Source of the DNA: Oryzias latipes
Lineage: Eukaryota; Chordata; Actinopteri; Beloniformes; Adrianichthyidae
NCBI RefSeq assembly: GCF_002234675.1
Contig: NC_019873.2
Span: 6,721,158 to 6,785,157, forward strand
Length of the DNA: 64,000 nucleotides
Reading direction: 5' to 3'
In this document: positions 27,595 to 40,836 of the stretch, piece by piece
Position numbering within the stretch: position 1 is the first letter of the stretch
Layout of the letters: every line of letters begins with the position of its first letter
The notes under the pieces: model-generated
What the model was told of the DNA's origin: nothing
What the model saw: only the letters and a program-made list of their open reading frames with translations
Databases searched by the model: none
Program-made: the position numbers and the translations under genes

Positions 27595-28218
27595 CATCAA
27601 TGTCAGAGATTTAAAATATAAACTGATCTCTTTAAGAAATGTATTGAATAATGGTTTGGTTTTTAAGAATCTGCACTTGTGAATGAAAAATTTCCCAGAT
27701 ATTAATAAGGTATTGAATGTCAAATCAAATAGATTATCACCAGAAACTACTCCAAATAATATAATGTGCTTTTGTAATTGAATAGAAATAGGAAAGGGAA
27801 ACTTTGAAGAGCACCAAAAAAAGAAATCCTCCCAAAAACTGTAAACATACATACATTCAAAAAACAGATGATCAAGTGTTTCAATATTTATATCACAAAC
27901 AGAACAGTTATTTTCTGGAAAACCAAAACGTATATGTAATAGTTCCTTGCACAGACAGACTGCATTCATTATTTTAAAATGGATTTCTTTGTATTTTGGG
28001 AAAATTGGATATTTAATAAACTGGGATCTTAACTTGCTTATTTCCTCTCTTGTGTAATGCTGTGACATAGAATGATTTTTGTCAAATGTTGCAAACAGTT
28101 CTCTAACAAATAAAGATCGTATAAATGAGTTTGGAAGTTTTGAATTAACTGGTCGACCATCAAACAACAGAGATGGAAGCGGAACTTGAACATTATGAAC
28201 CAAACTGGAGGACATTTT

Positions 28219-31200
28219 CTTTCTAGATGGTGCCCAGAAAACGGCGTTGGTTTTGTGGATAACTGGAGCGCGTTTTGGGGGAAGCCCGGTCTCATGCGGA
28301 GAGACGGCGTCCATCCCACCCGGGACGGTGCCGCTCTTCTTTCTAGAAACATTTCTGCTAGCCTGACTCTGTCAACCTGACAATCCAGAGACGAGACCCG
28401 GGCGCAGAGCAGCAGTGTAAAACGCTCCTCTGAGCCTCCCTTGGGGTTAGTGCCGGTGCAAAACCCATGCAGGGAAAGTCAAGCAGGTTCGAGCTTTAGC
28501 TTATGTGCTGAAAGACAAATGAAAGGAGCGTGTCATAGAAACTTAAAAGTGACAGACAGCAGTTCTCACAAGCAGAATTATGATGTAATTAAATGCGGTT
28601 TATTAAACATTCGATCCATTTCCTCCAAGTCCCTCTTAGTCAACGAGTTAATTACTGATAACAATCTTAGTCTTTTAGCCTTAACAGAAACTTGGCTCCA
28701 TCAGGATGACTATGTTAGATTGAATGAAGCAACCCCCCCCACTTATGCTAACTATCAGAAATCCAGGATTTCAGGGAAAGGAGGTGGTCTGGCAGTAATA
28801 TCACAGTCTAGCTTACTTCTCAGCCCTAAAGTTAAAAATGCTCATAATTCATTTGAAAACATCATACTGTCTATAAATCACCCAAACAGGAAGACTCGAA
28901 AACCTGTTTTACTCATAATTATTTATCGCCCCCCCCCGGCCCATATTCAGAATTTTTAACTGAGTTTTCCGACTTCCTATCGACTATTGTCTTAGATTCT
29001 GATCAAACTATAATATTAGGGGATTTTAATATTCATGTTGATGACCCCAGTGACTGCCTAGGAAAGGCTTTTGCAGCTTTATTAGATGATGTTGGTTTCA
29101 CCCAAAGTGTGAATGAACCCACTCACTGTCATAAGCCCACCCTGGACCTTGTTCTAACCCATGGGATAGAGATCAGCCAGCTGAGTGTCCTTCCTCTTAA
29201 CCCCATCATTTCTGATCACTTTCTGATTACCTTCCAGTTTACACTGGAACATCCTTCTGCCCCAGTGAATAAGAAACAGCTTAGAAGAACCTTAACTGAC
29301 CGTTCTGTGTCTGAGTTTAAACACACAGTTCAGCCAGTACTTAGTGATATTCTGAGAAAATACTCTGAGACCAGCTCCCATAGTATCAGTCCTAGTATAA
29401 ATGACCACTTTGTTAATGATGCCTTACAAGCCCTCAGGAGTACACTCGATGTTGTTGCCCCCTTGAAACCTAAGTTTGTCAGACAAAACCGAGTAGCACC
29501 GTGGTTTAACGCTGAAACTCGTTCTCTTAAACAAGAAACCCGTAAGTTGGAAAGAGAATGGCGCCGCTCCGGTTCAGAGCAGTCTCTGGATATCTGGAAA
29601 CATAGCCTATTAAATTATAAAAAAGCTCTGCGTAGAGCTAGAAGCCAGTACTATTCAACCTTAATATCAGAGAATGGAAATAATCCAAGATTTCTTTTTA
29701 GCACTATTGCTAGATTAACTCACAGTCAGAGCTCAGTAGAACCACATGTTCCTGTTTCTCTCAGCTCTGATGATTTTCTTACATTTTTCGATAGTAAAAT
29801 CTCAAATATTAGACATAAGTTAAATCAAGTTATTCCTACTATCAGCCCAGAACAGGCTGAAGCGTTAGAAATGGAGGCATCCATAGAAACCTCTGTAACA
29901 TTAGACTGCTTCACTATTGTGGATCAAGCGGAAATAACATCAATTATTACGTCCTCCAAATCCTCAACGTGTCTGTTAGACCCAATTCCCACTAGACTTT
30001 TTAAAGAAACTTTTCCCCTAATTAATGATCCCATATTAACAATGATTAATGCCTCTCTGGAAACGGGTTACGTGCCACAGTATTTTAAACATGCAGTTGT
30101 TAAACCTCTTCTGAAAAAGCCCAGTTTGGATCCTAGCATCTTGGCCAACTATAGACCGATATCAAACCTCCCCTTTATTTCTAAAATCCTAGAAAGAGTT
30201 GTAGTTAAGCAGCTTTACTGCCACCTACAGGACAACAGCCACTTTGAAGACTTTCAGTCGGGGTTTAGACCTCACCACAGTACGGAAACTGCAGTAGTTA
30301 GAGTCTCTAATGACTTGTTATTGGCCTCGGAAAAGGGACTACTTTCTATTCTGGTCCTGTTGGACCTCAGTGCAGCCTTTGACACTATCGACCACGGTAT
30401 TTTACTCCAAAGATTATAGCAGGACATAGGGATCAGAGGATCTGCTCTCCAGTGGTTTAAATCCTATCTGTCCGATAGGTATCAGTTCGTTAATGTAAAT
30501 GGCCATTCCTCTCAGTGCACTCGAGTCAACTATGGAGTCCCTCAGGGCTCAGTCTTGGGACCGATCCTGTTTACGCTTTATATGCTACCCCTAGGAAACA
30601 TAATCAGGAAACACAGCATTAATTTTCATTGTTATGCCGACGATTCGCAGTTGTATTTATCCATGAAGCCTGACCAGAATGACCAGATGGAGAAACTGAA
30701 CGCCTGCATCAGAGACATCAAGACCTGGATGACAATTAATTACCTCCTCTTGAACCCAGAAAAAACTGAGGTCATTATACTTGGTCCTAAAAACCTCAGA
30801 GATACTCTTTCTGCTCAGATAGTCTCCCTGGATGGCATAAGTATAGCCCCCAATTCCACAGTTAAAAACCTTGGGGTTTTACTTGACCAGGATTTATCAT
30901 TTAAGGCTCACATATCTCAGGCGTGCAGAACTGCCTTTTTTCACCTGCGGAATATTGCTAAGATCAGAAATATACTTTCTGAGAGTGATGCTGAAAAACT
31001 CATCCATGCATTTGTTACGTTGAGGCTGGATTACTGTAACACCTTGTTAGCAGCGTGTCCTAAGAGTTCCTTAAGAAGTCTCCAGCTTGTTCAGAACGCA
31101 GCTGCTAGATTGTTAGCTGGAACCAGCAGAAGAGATCACATCACTCCTGTGTTAGTTTCGCTCCATTGGCTCCCAGTTGATTCCAGAATCAAGTTCAAGA

Positions 31201-32318
31201 TCCTCCTGTTAACCTATAAGGCCTTACATGGAATGGCCCCGTCCTATATTAAGGACCTCATAGTCCCTTACCACCCAATGAGAACATTTCGCTCGCAAAA
31301 TGCAGGACTGCTTGTGGTTCCTAGAACTAGTAAAAGTACGGTTGGAGGTAGAGCGTTTAGTCACCAAGCCCCTGTCTTATGGAATAAACTCCCAGCTCAT
31401 GTAAGAGAGGCCGACTCAGTTTCTACATTCAAAGCTAGACTGAAAACATTCCTCTTTGGACAGGCTTATTGTCAGACTAGTTAGTATTCAGAGATTATTT
31501 AACTTAATGTTAATTTGTTTAAATTAAACTTAATAACTATTTCTTTTAAAAGGCTGCTAGAAGTTGAAGCTGGGGTAACTATGGTGCACTGGGGTTCTGT
31601 CCTCTTTCCTTTTTTACTTCTACCCTTCCTCTCCTCTATTCTTGATCATAATTTATCATTTAGTTCTCCATGCCTCTGTTTGGTACAGTGCGATTCATGT
31701 ATTGTCCCTCTTTTCCTCTCCCCTCCTGGGGAGTGGGAGTGCTTCCAGACTCCAGTTGGCTCATCCGTGCTCCAGTTCCTGACCGTTTACCTCGCCTTTG
31801 CTCCTGCTCCTACACCTGGCTGTGGATCCTGCCTCTGGCTCATCTCTGGCTCGTCTCTGCTCTGTACCTGACCGAGTACCTCGCCTCTGCTCCTGCTCCT
31901 ACACCTGGCTGTGGTTCCTGTCTCCGGCTCGACTCGCGCCTTTGACTGTCCCCACAACCACGGCTGGATGAAGCTCGTCTGCTGGAATTTTATCTATGTA
32001 GTTGTAGATTTAGATAAGTTAATTCTTCTCTAAGAGTTCTGGTAAATCGCCTGTCCGTCCTGGGGGAGGATCCCTCCTGAGGTTTCTTCGTTTTTTCCGG
32101 AATCCGTTTTTTTTGGGAGTTTTCCTTACCGTGAAGGGGGGTCTAAGGGCAGGGATGCCAGTATAGCTTAGTCAGTTTGTTAGTTCATTTTAGTATTTTT
32201 CTATTGAACTCTTTGTATTCGTGATCCTTTTGATTTCATGTTTTACTTCGAAGCCCATCGAGACGACTGTTGTTGTGATTTTGGGCTATACAAATAAAAT
32301 TGAATTGAATTAAATTGA
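28219..32318 (+). mobile_element. L2-clade LINE, 5'-truncated, inserted in the outer LINE
   Basis: It starts inside ORF1 with an esterase-like C-terminus ([20 protein letters not shown] then [11 protein letters not shown], 28230-28375). Endonuclease follows at 28580-29250 ([39 protein letters not shown]). Reverse transcriptase follows at 30100-30700 ([65 protein letters not shown]). The C-terminal region ends at 31484. Two defects kill it: a frameshift at the C-run near 28930-28940 and an in-frame TAG at 30417-30419. The 3' end carries the L2-type ttgaat repeats (32292-32318). The outer LINE resumes at once on both sides. Confidence 0.9.
28441..31484 (+). pseudogene. L2 ORF2 (endonuclease-RT), frameshifted and with a nonsense codon
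   Basis: Three frames, 28441-28959, 29109-30419 and 30555-31484, are successive parts of one L2 ORF2. The first break is a shift in the run of C at about 28930-28940. The second is a nonsense codon at 30417, where the family usually has a sense codon after LLQRL. Catalytic YADD is present ([10 protein letters not shown]). The remainder reads as a normal L2 reverse transcriptase with the [20 protein letters not shown] end. Only two lesions suggest moderate age. Confidence 0.9.
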
Positions 32319-34734
32319 ATTTGGACCAAAGTTTGAGGGATTGCTTTGATCACACTATTATATTGCTTTCTATCATTTAATTTAAACTTACTGGAAAAAG
32401 TTTCAAATGAGATAATGTTTCCATTGTCATCCATAATATGTATTAATGACCAAATGCCGTTATCAATCCAATTTTTGTAAAATAAAGATTTGTTTCTACA
32501 TAAAACATACCGACAGTTCCATATGGGAGTATTGTGTGGACTAAAGTTATGTTTCCAGTACAGTAACACCTGCTGATGATAAGTAGAGAGTTTAACAGGA
32601 AGTTTTCTGTAATCAGTCACATTTTAGAAGCAATTCAATGGCCCTGATGAGAAAAGATGTTTGAAGGAATATGAAACCAAATATTTCTTTCATTTTGCAG
32701 AAAAGACCTAAGCCAATTAATTTTAATCATACCATCCAAACTTTCAAAGTCTATGGCTTCATGTCCACCTTCACTGTAATCCTGAATTATTGTTCCTTTT
32801 TTTATGTTATGAGTTTTGTTTTTCCAAATGAAGTTGAAATTGGCCAGGTTTATTGCTTTCCTTGCAGATTTAGGAATTGGGAGTGAATATGCTGGATAAA
32901 TGAATCTGGACTAACATTCTCATTTAGTGAGAAACAGTCTGCCCAGTATAGAAATATCTCGCTGTGACCACATGTTTAGATTGAATTTACATTTTTCTAA
33001 AGTTTTCCATAAGTTCATTTCCTCCATTGTTTTACTGTCTTTGGTGATATAAACACCAAGATATTTCACAACAGTCCTAACAGGTATGCTATGAATTACT
33101 GACTGTTCAGAATGGTGAACTGGCAACAATTCACACTTGCTGAGATTTAGTTTTAAACCAGATGCTTTAGAGAAGAAATCCACGGTCTGAATGATCTCCG
33201 GTATTTGATGACTGTCCTTCATGAATATGGCCGTGTCGTCTGCCAGCTGAGTGATGGCTAACTGTTCTCCCAGAACATTAAGTTTACAGAAAACAGAGTT
33301 TTTATAATTATTGATAACATTTCTGTTGCTGTTATAAAAAGTAATGGTGAAATTGGACAGCCCTGTTTAATTCCTTTGTTAATTGAAAATCTGGGAGAAA
33401 AGCCATTTGGTAAAATAACTACACTGTTTGTATCGTTATAGATTGTTTTAACAAAACTTATAAAATTAGGTCCAAATCCAAATATTTCTAAAGCCTGAAA
33501 CATAAATTTGTGTTCAACCGTGTCAAAGGCTTTGAAGAAATCTAAAAATAAAATGAAGCCATCATCTTCAATTAAATGATTATAGTCAATCAGATCAAGA
33601 ACTAACCGGATATTATTGTGAATTGATCGTCCTTTTAAGAATCCTGATTGTGTGTCTGAGATGATCTGATTCAGTCCTGTTTTTAATCTAGATGCATAAA
33701 TGTTGGTTAAAATTTTATAATCACTATTAAGGAGGGATGTTGGCCTCAAATTATCAATTAGTCTGGCGTCTTTCCCAGGTTTAGGAATCAGAGTAATGAC
33801 GCCCTGCTTCATGGTAGTTGGAAGGATGTTCCATTTAGAAATTTCCTTTATGACCAACAGAAACTGCTCTTTCAAGTGATCCCAGAAATGTCTGTAAAAG
33901 TTAATAGTAAGCCCATCAGATCCTGGAGATTTATCTACAGCTAAACTTCTCATGGCTTTTTCTGCTTCTTCCATAGAGATTTCTGCTTCACACACTTGTT
34001 TAAAGTTTTCATCTACTTTAGGAGCCAAATCCTTTATGTGATTAAAGAAGTGATCAGCATCCTGAGATGAATAAGAGAAAGAGTACAACCCGCTGTAAAA
34101 TTGGAAAATTTCTCTCTTAATTTCTTCCATATTTGAACTTTCCCTGCCATTGATTACTAATTTGTTAACAGCATTTTTCTCTTGTCGCCTTTTTACCAGT
34201 CTACAAAAGTAAGCTGAACTTTTTTCTCCCTCTTCAACCCATTTAGCTCTGGATCTAATAAAAGCACCTTTGGCTTTAGAGATGTACATATTATCCAGTG
34301 AGGTTTGCAGTAATGCAAGTCTCTGTTTCTCACCTTCACTCAATAAAGATTTACAACAAATAGAGTTAATTTCTCTGATAATTTCCATTTCTTTTTGCTT
34401 ACCATCTCTACTCAATCTTTTGCTGTGAGTTATGGAAATCTGTCTTGCTTTGAATTTTAAAAACTCCCATTTTTCCCTCTGAGTGGTGAACTGTCTGTCA
34501 TTAGTTATCTTTTGGATTTCATTTAATCGCCTGAGAATAAACTTCATCCTCTAATAGACTAGAGTTGAACTTCCAGTAACCTTTGTTTTTAGGATTATTG
34601 TTAGGTTGAATAATGAGCTTAATCATAGAATGGTCTCTTAATAGTGCAGCAGAAATATTGGCTATTGATGTAAAATTCTGTTGATTTTCATTTGTTAACC
34701 AAAAATCCAACCTAATCCCACCCAGAGGGGTTAC

Positions 34735-36024
34735 ATGCAGAGAATGTGGAATGAATGGATGCTTCGAAACCCACAATCAAGGCTAACTGCCAAACAACTG
34801 ATAGCTCAGTGCTCTAACATCCACAAACGGCAACTCCTATCACAACTTGAGATTGAAGCGATACAATACAATGCCACGGGAGAGCCAGAACAACAGGTAA
34901 GAGAGGAGATTATGCCACACTCCCACCCTGAGATTGGGTACACAGCCCCAATAACCACAATTACGCTGAGCGAGGCAGCAACTGACCTGAAAGACAAGAT
35001 CATGTCTACAATGAACACTAGGCAACCCCGACACCAGCTACAACGGTTAAGTGACGTACCTGAAAGTCTACTGGAAACTGTGAATGAAGCATTGAGGGCA
35101 ATTCCTACAACAACCATCACAGAAACCAATGAACTGGTTTACACTTCAGCAGCAGTGATCCTTGAGATGCTTGGCTACAAGAACAACCATGGAAGAAAAC
35201 AATACCCACCATGGAAGCAACGGTTAGAGGCCAAAATCAAGGCAACTCGGAAGGATGTGAGTAAGCTGACAGAGGCTCAAAGAGGTACAATGAGAAAGCA
35301 AGTACCTTAGAGATACAGCCAGATGTCCATACCTGAAGCACTGGAAACTGCCAAACAAAGGCTCCTAGCCTTGAGCAGCCGCCTAAAGAGGTACACAAGA
35401 GACAATGAAGCCAGACGAATAAACAGGCTCTTCGCAATTCAACCTGCAAAAGTGTACGCTCAGTGGCAGGGTCAAAACAGCCGAGCAGACCCACCAAGGC
35501 TAGAAACTGAACAGTACTGGAATAGTATATGGGAGAAAGAGACAGCACATAACAGCAATGCCCAGTGGCTGGTCTCTCTAAGAAAAGAACATAGCAACCT
35601 CCCTGAACAGAATCCAGTAACCATCACAGTGGCAGACATCCAAGAAAGAGTCTCAGGTATGAAGAACTGGACAGCACCGGGCCCTGACATGATACATGCC
35701 TACTGGCTAAAGAAGCTTACCGCACTCCACGAGCGCCTGGCAGCACAAATGAACCCCGAATGGCTAATGGAAGGGCGAACGACCCTGATCCAGAAGGATC
35801 CCTCAAAGGGTGCAGTCCCATCCAACTACCGGCCAATAACCTGTCTGTCCACAACATGGAAGCTCATGTCAGGCATCATTGCAACCAAGATAAATAGGCA
35901 CATGGATCAATTCATGAGTAACACAGAAGGGCATTGGTAGAGACTCCAGAGGAGCCAAACACCAACTCCTGGTCGACAGAACAGTCGCTCAAGACTGCAA
36001 GTCACGACACACCAACCTGTGCAA
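34735..36024 (+). pseudogene. R4/Dong-like LINE fragment
   Basis: The frame 34735-35310 (RMWNEWMLRNPQSRLTAKQL, NELVYTSAAVILEMLGYKNN, YPPWKQRLEAKIKATR) and the frame 35323-35940 (LSSRLKRYTRDNEARRINRL, KNWTAPGPDMIHAYWLKKL, PSNYRPITCLSTTWKLMSGI) are consecutive parts of one protein separated by a stop near 35308. A shift near 35935 leads to [18 protein letters not shown], after which it is cut off before the catalytic DD. It is head-to-head with the antisense LINE at 34734. Clade is by resemblance to RLE-type LINE proteins and is not certain. Confidence 0.65.
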
Positions 36025-36263
36025 AGCTTAAACTGACAATAATAATTTAAAATCTCCTTCTGGTTATCGTTTGAGAAATTCACCTCTGTACTCTGCTTTT
36101 TACCTTTCTTGATAACTCTTTCTTTTGTAAATGGGGGAATGCAGAACATTAAAACATACAGTGTTGTTTCTTTCCTGAATATTTAAACTGTATTTTCTCA
36201 GGTATTAAGAACTATATGAAGAAGAAAAAACAGTGTTTAACCCTCTTTTTTCCATACTGCATT
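36025..36263. repeat. Spacer repeat, copy of 46113-46365
   Basis: From aaagcttaaactgacaat to cttttttccatactgcattg it matches 46113-46355 with few differences. In copy C the matching sequence lies downstream of the epcam pseudogene. Its presence here downstream of epcam A supports a tandem block duplication. Confidence 0.85.
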
Positions 36264-38137
36264 GTTTTTTTTACGGCTTAAACTTTATTCGTTTTTAAAG
36301 ACAAAAGTACAATATTCCACACAAAGACAGACTACAGAACTGAGATGCAGTTCACTTTGGGAAAAAAACAACAAGAAGCCCATAACTTCAAAACACCCAA
36401 ACAAACAAAAAAGACAATTAGAAAAGACATATCAAAAAAGAAACAAACCAGCAAAACAAAAAATACAAATAGATGCCAAATCTGACAGTTAGCCCTTATA
36501 CATGGGTAAAAGGATATAACGTTACATAACAGAGTTGAGGTCATTTCTGGTTTCTAGAGCTGGAGATGTCGTTGACCTATGTGTTCAAAATAGTGAGACC
36601 ATTTAGTGTTGAAGTCATCCATTCTGTTTAGCAATCTATATGACAACCTCACTAGAGCTGCAAGTTGACCCAGAGAGGTCTGCCAGTGAGTAAGGGATGG
36701 AGTCGATGGGCCCTTCCAGTCTCTCACTAACAGTTTCCTACCTAACATTAACGTTGTTTGGATCCACTGTAAAAGAGGAGATGGGAGACGACTGAGAACT
36801 GAGGGGTCCCCTAGAACATAAAGTCTACTCTGGAAGGAAACGTCTTGACCAACCACCTTCTCCACCTGCCTGTAGCATCCTGACACTTCCAACAGGTAGA
36901 TGTTTTTGATAATCCCACTTTATGCAGCCTGCTGGGTGTCCAGTAAGTTCTATGTAGGACCTTAAATTGAACCGGCCTTGTTTGTAGTTCCCTTAACATT
37001 GTTTTAATATTTTTAGTTATCCCATTCCATTCTGCCTCTGTAAAATGGATATTTAAATCAGTTTCCCAGGTTGTCTTGAGGGATAATGTGTTGGTGTCAG
37101 ACATTGTCAAAAGCATCCTATAATAAGCTGCAGCTTCATGTCCACGTCTAAATGCCACTTTGATGTCCTCTAAAATGCTGCAACTTGATGGGACTGTAGT
37201 GACGGAACCGAAAGTTGTTACTAACAAGTGCCGTAACTGCAGATATCTCCAGAAATCTTGAGTGTATTATTATCATATAAGTCGCTTTAATGTGAGTATT
37301 CCTTTCTGGAACCACGACTTCAAGAAAAGGGTTGTTTTGTCTATGCAGAGTTTGGGATTATGCCCGATACCTGCAGCCAGATGAAGGTGTGGGTCGAATT
37401 TAAAGATTTTAGCCGCTTTTTGCCATATACCCTTAAGATGTGACAGGATAGGATGTGACTTTGAGTGGGGAGCCAGATTAGTTGACAGACAGCTCAGTGG
37501 TGTCAGCGGAGAATTCGCCACATTTTCTAGAGGAAACCAAGGGGGAGCTCTCTCAGGTGGTAAGAACCAATGTGCTAGATGCCTAAGAGAGAAGGTATAG
37601 TGATAATACAGTAAGTTAGGCATTCCAAGTCCGCCTTTCAACACTATTCTGCAGTTTCCTGAGGTGTAGCATTGGTTTCTTATTGTTCCATATAAATAAA
37701 TAACAAAGCTTGTCAAACTGTTTAAAATATGTAACAGGGATATGAACTGGTAACACTTGCAATAAATAGTTAAATTTGGGAGTGCAGACCATTTTAATCA
37801 TATTTACTTTACCCCACATAGAAAGATAAAGCTGAGACCAACGTTCTATGTCAATCTTCATTCTGTCTAGGGGTTCAACGTTGATTTTTACCAAATTGGA
37901 CAAATATGGTGGGAATGTTATACCTAGGTACTTAATTCCTCTTTCGGGCCATGAAAATATACCAGTAGGAAAGAGTTTTTGGGCAGTGGCTAGTTAGTGA
38001 GAGTGCCTCAGACTTAGTCCAGTTAACCTTGTAACCTGATAAAACAGAAAACCTGTTTATTATTGGGAGCAGTGAGGAGAGTGACTTACTTGGGTCTGAA
38101 AATAGAAGGAGGATATCATCTGCATACAACATATGCA
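36264..38137 (-). pseudogene. Antisense L1-type LINE ORF2 fragment
   Basis: From right to left: the reverse transcriptase catalytic box MLYADDILLLFSDPS (38130), SVLSGYKVNWTKSEAL, DIERWSQLYLSMWGKVNMIK (37850), LPHLRHLAHWF-like region near 37590, and the C-terminal segment FKVLHRTYWTPSRLHKVGLS with a CWKCQ motif near 36930-36890. A poly-T tract at 36264 marks the 3' end. Several frameshifts break it. It is a third L1-type family, distinct from both the intact element at 21891 and the outer LINE. It abuts the start of duplicon copy 2. Confidence 0.85.
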
Positions 38138-40692
38138 AATCATGACCTTCTCAGCTTTGCGCTCATATCCTCTCACACTCCCCTCTTCCATTTCACTCCC
38201 CCCCCCCTCTTTACACTTTTCCCTCTCTCTCTTCCCTCTGTAAAAACAATATATACATTAAAGGTAAATAATACTAAATAAATCAAATAAAAAACAAACA
38301 GGGGTTTATACAGAAGATTCATAACCCCTGTTGTACCAGTAAAATAAGTCCAACACAAGAGGCCATCAGCTCTGATGTGTTTGCTCAGCTGTTGGACAGG
38401 ACAAGTTAACAAAAAGAATCATGTTTTATTTACATACATGAGGCGGTTTTAATTTGGTTATTTTGCAAAAATGTAAAATTTCCGTTTGCAGAAATAAGCT
38501 GTTTTATGTAGTTTTTTTTAAAGAGGACTCACGTGTTTTTGATTAGTTTTTTTAAAATAACACTTCACTCTAGACAGAATTGTAAAATTCATTTGATTTG
38601 CTCTTTTTACTTTTATCTCAGCCTGTGGTTGATGGCTCAATTCCCACAGCAGAGCCAAGCCTCACATTATTTATTTAAGGTTACATAGTCATTATTCTTT
38701 GTACGTGGGGGCCATGGGTCATATGTTTTAACGGAGGGGAGTGGGAAAGGTGAAGGCTGGGTTGGGTTTTTACTTTAATATTGTGCGTTTTCTGTTTTTA
38801 ATGTTAAAGCGCTTGAAGCTGCACAAATGCATGAGAAGCGTTATTTTATAAATAAAGTTTGGTTTGATTTGATTTCACTGATTTTCTTTACTTGATCTGC
38901 AATGTGTAGCAATAATTACTGGTTTAATGTGATCATCTGTTGCAATGATAATCAATGATTTTTACTGTTTCTGTTTACTAAAATGATTTGCAGACTGAAA
39001 TGAGTCGCAGACCACCGAACATAACCAGCAACTAATGATGACATCACACTATTTGATTGGCAGTATGTTGGTCCGATGACGTCTACGGTAGAGATTGCAT
39101 GGATAAATCCATTGAGGACGAGAAGTCTTGATGTAAACAGGTCAAGCTCTGATCGACACAGGGAGATGATCTTCTAAACGGGCTTTTATTATTGTTATGA
39201 TTATTACTAAGTGCGTTTTTGCTTATAGTTTTTTAAACCTGTGCACCCAGGGCCTTTTTTTGGCTGAGCTGACACGGAAGAAGGGTTAGGATTAAGTTAA
39301 TAGGTTAAAACAACAAGCGAGCTAACAACATTAGCCGTGCTAATAACAGATTTAGCCGTGGATCAACTTAAACTGGAATAACCATCAGCCTTTGCTTTGT
39401 CTGGACCAGACTGGTAACACAATATCAGATGATTGTGTGCACGGTTTGTCAGGACTGTCCCCCCAAAAGCCGTCTCCGCCTGTCCCAAAGCCCGTCCTCG
39501 GTCTGGAGAAACGAATCTCCCGGGACAAGCCAGTTCTTCTGAGTCCGAGCAGCAGAACGGGGAAACGGACTGCGGTCCGAAGTCTCCTTCGTTGCGCACA
39601 CTGTACCAAAGCACCCTCACATCCCAGCAAACACAAAGCTGAGAGTCCATCTGCTCTGCTCAGAGACATGCACACGCAATGAATGCACGTGTGCGCATGA
39701 TTGCACAACAGTCCGAGCACAATTGATCGATCCGTGCGCACGGTTTCTTAGATGTTTTTTCTTTTTAACCAGTGGCACCCGGCGGGCTCCGTAGGATTAC
39801 ATAAACTTGCTTCTTTTCAATCAATAAATCAAGCTCTACATGACTTTAGTTAATGATCACTGTTTTTAATTAAGCAAATACGGTTTAAGTGTCCTTTTTT
39901 TCTGTTTCATTTTCTGTTATTTTTTTTTATCTATACACTTCATCTTGTCTCTAATGAGTTTAATGAATCTGTGCACATTCTTTATTGCTTTGACTACAAT
40001 GCTTGAAATTAAACAACAAATCCAGGTCAACAGCTTGACGATTGAAAAGATTGACTTACTTTACTGGAATGGGTTTTAAATAGGATTTGGTTTTAGTAAG
40101 TTTCTTTTTCAAAGAAGTCCTCTGAGATTGACTGAAGGATCAGGCTGTCCAGGTTTAAAGGTGTGTTTGTGGGAAGTTGTAAATCCAAACGCTGTTGGGA
40201 TTTGGCACGATCAGGTTGAATAAAGAGGAACCAGTACAGACATGTTCAAATGAAGCTAAACATACTCATGCAAAGTTTTGTGTCTTATCATAATGCCATG
40301 GTGGTGTCACAGCTCAACATCTATTGTGAAGCAAATAGCTGTAAATAAAGTTAATCCATGTGATTAAATAAAGTTTTGTCTTCACTGAAATGTTCTCTCA
40401 TTTGCACCAACTTCCTGCATTTCTGAACTCAAATCAATGGTTTGACATATTTAAGAGTTTTTGAAGGGAACAATCTCGTTCAGGGATCTAATATTCTGAT
40501 CAAAAAATGTTTTGCATTATTCTTAACATAATGGGACATGTTATAGAATTTGTTAGAGTCAAGGCACGTGAACTCATGACACCATAAAGAGAAAACATTT
40601 CACTTTTCAAAAAACAATAACAAGAGTGGGCGCAGTTCTAGAACATGACCAGCAGGTGTCGCACTGGGAAAATTTCTCCACGGCTGGCAGCA

Positions 40693-40836
40693 GTTTCACA
40701 GTAAAAGTCTTTTTATTTTTTTAGTTTCACAGTAAAAGTCTTTTTATTTTTTTAGTTTCACAGTAAAAGTCTTTTTGTTTTTTTGTTTCACAGTAAAAGT
40801 CTTTTTATTTTTTTGGTTTCACAGTAAAAGTCTCTT
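40693..40836. repeat. 31-bp minisatellite, uninterrupted
   Basis: About five units with a 31-bp period (ttcacagtaaaagtcttttt core), the allele of 4015-4565 without the SINE. Confidence 0.9.

Larger units (their letters stand above)
15694..34734 (-). mobile_element. Outer antisense L1-like LINE, split by BEL and L2 insertions
   Basis: Three pieces belong to one LINE on the minus strand: 15694-15951 (poly-T/3' end), 27595-28218 and 32319-34734. They join in order when the two inserts are removed, as shown by the uninterrupted relative at 9371-11030. Recognisable parts are reverse transcriptase at 34547-33258 (DKSPGSDGLTINFYRHF, FILFLDFFKAFDTVEHKFMF, GIKQGCPISPLLF), the palm end at 33222-32920, LSTYHQQVLLYWKHNFSPHN at about 32580, and the Cys-rich end at 27920-27870. 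Stops and shifts make it non-coding. It is 5'-truncated at about 34734, where an unrelated LINE fragment begins. Confidence 0.85.
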
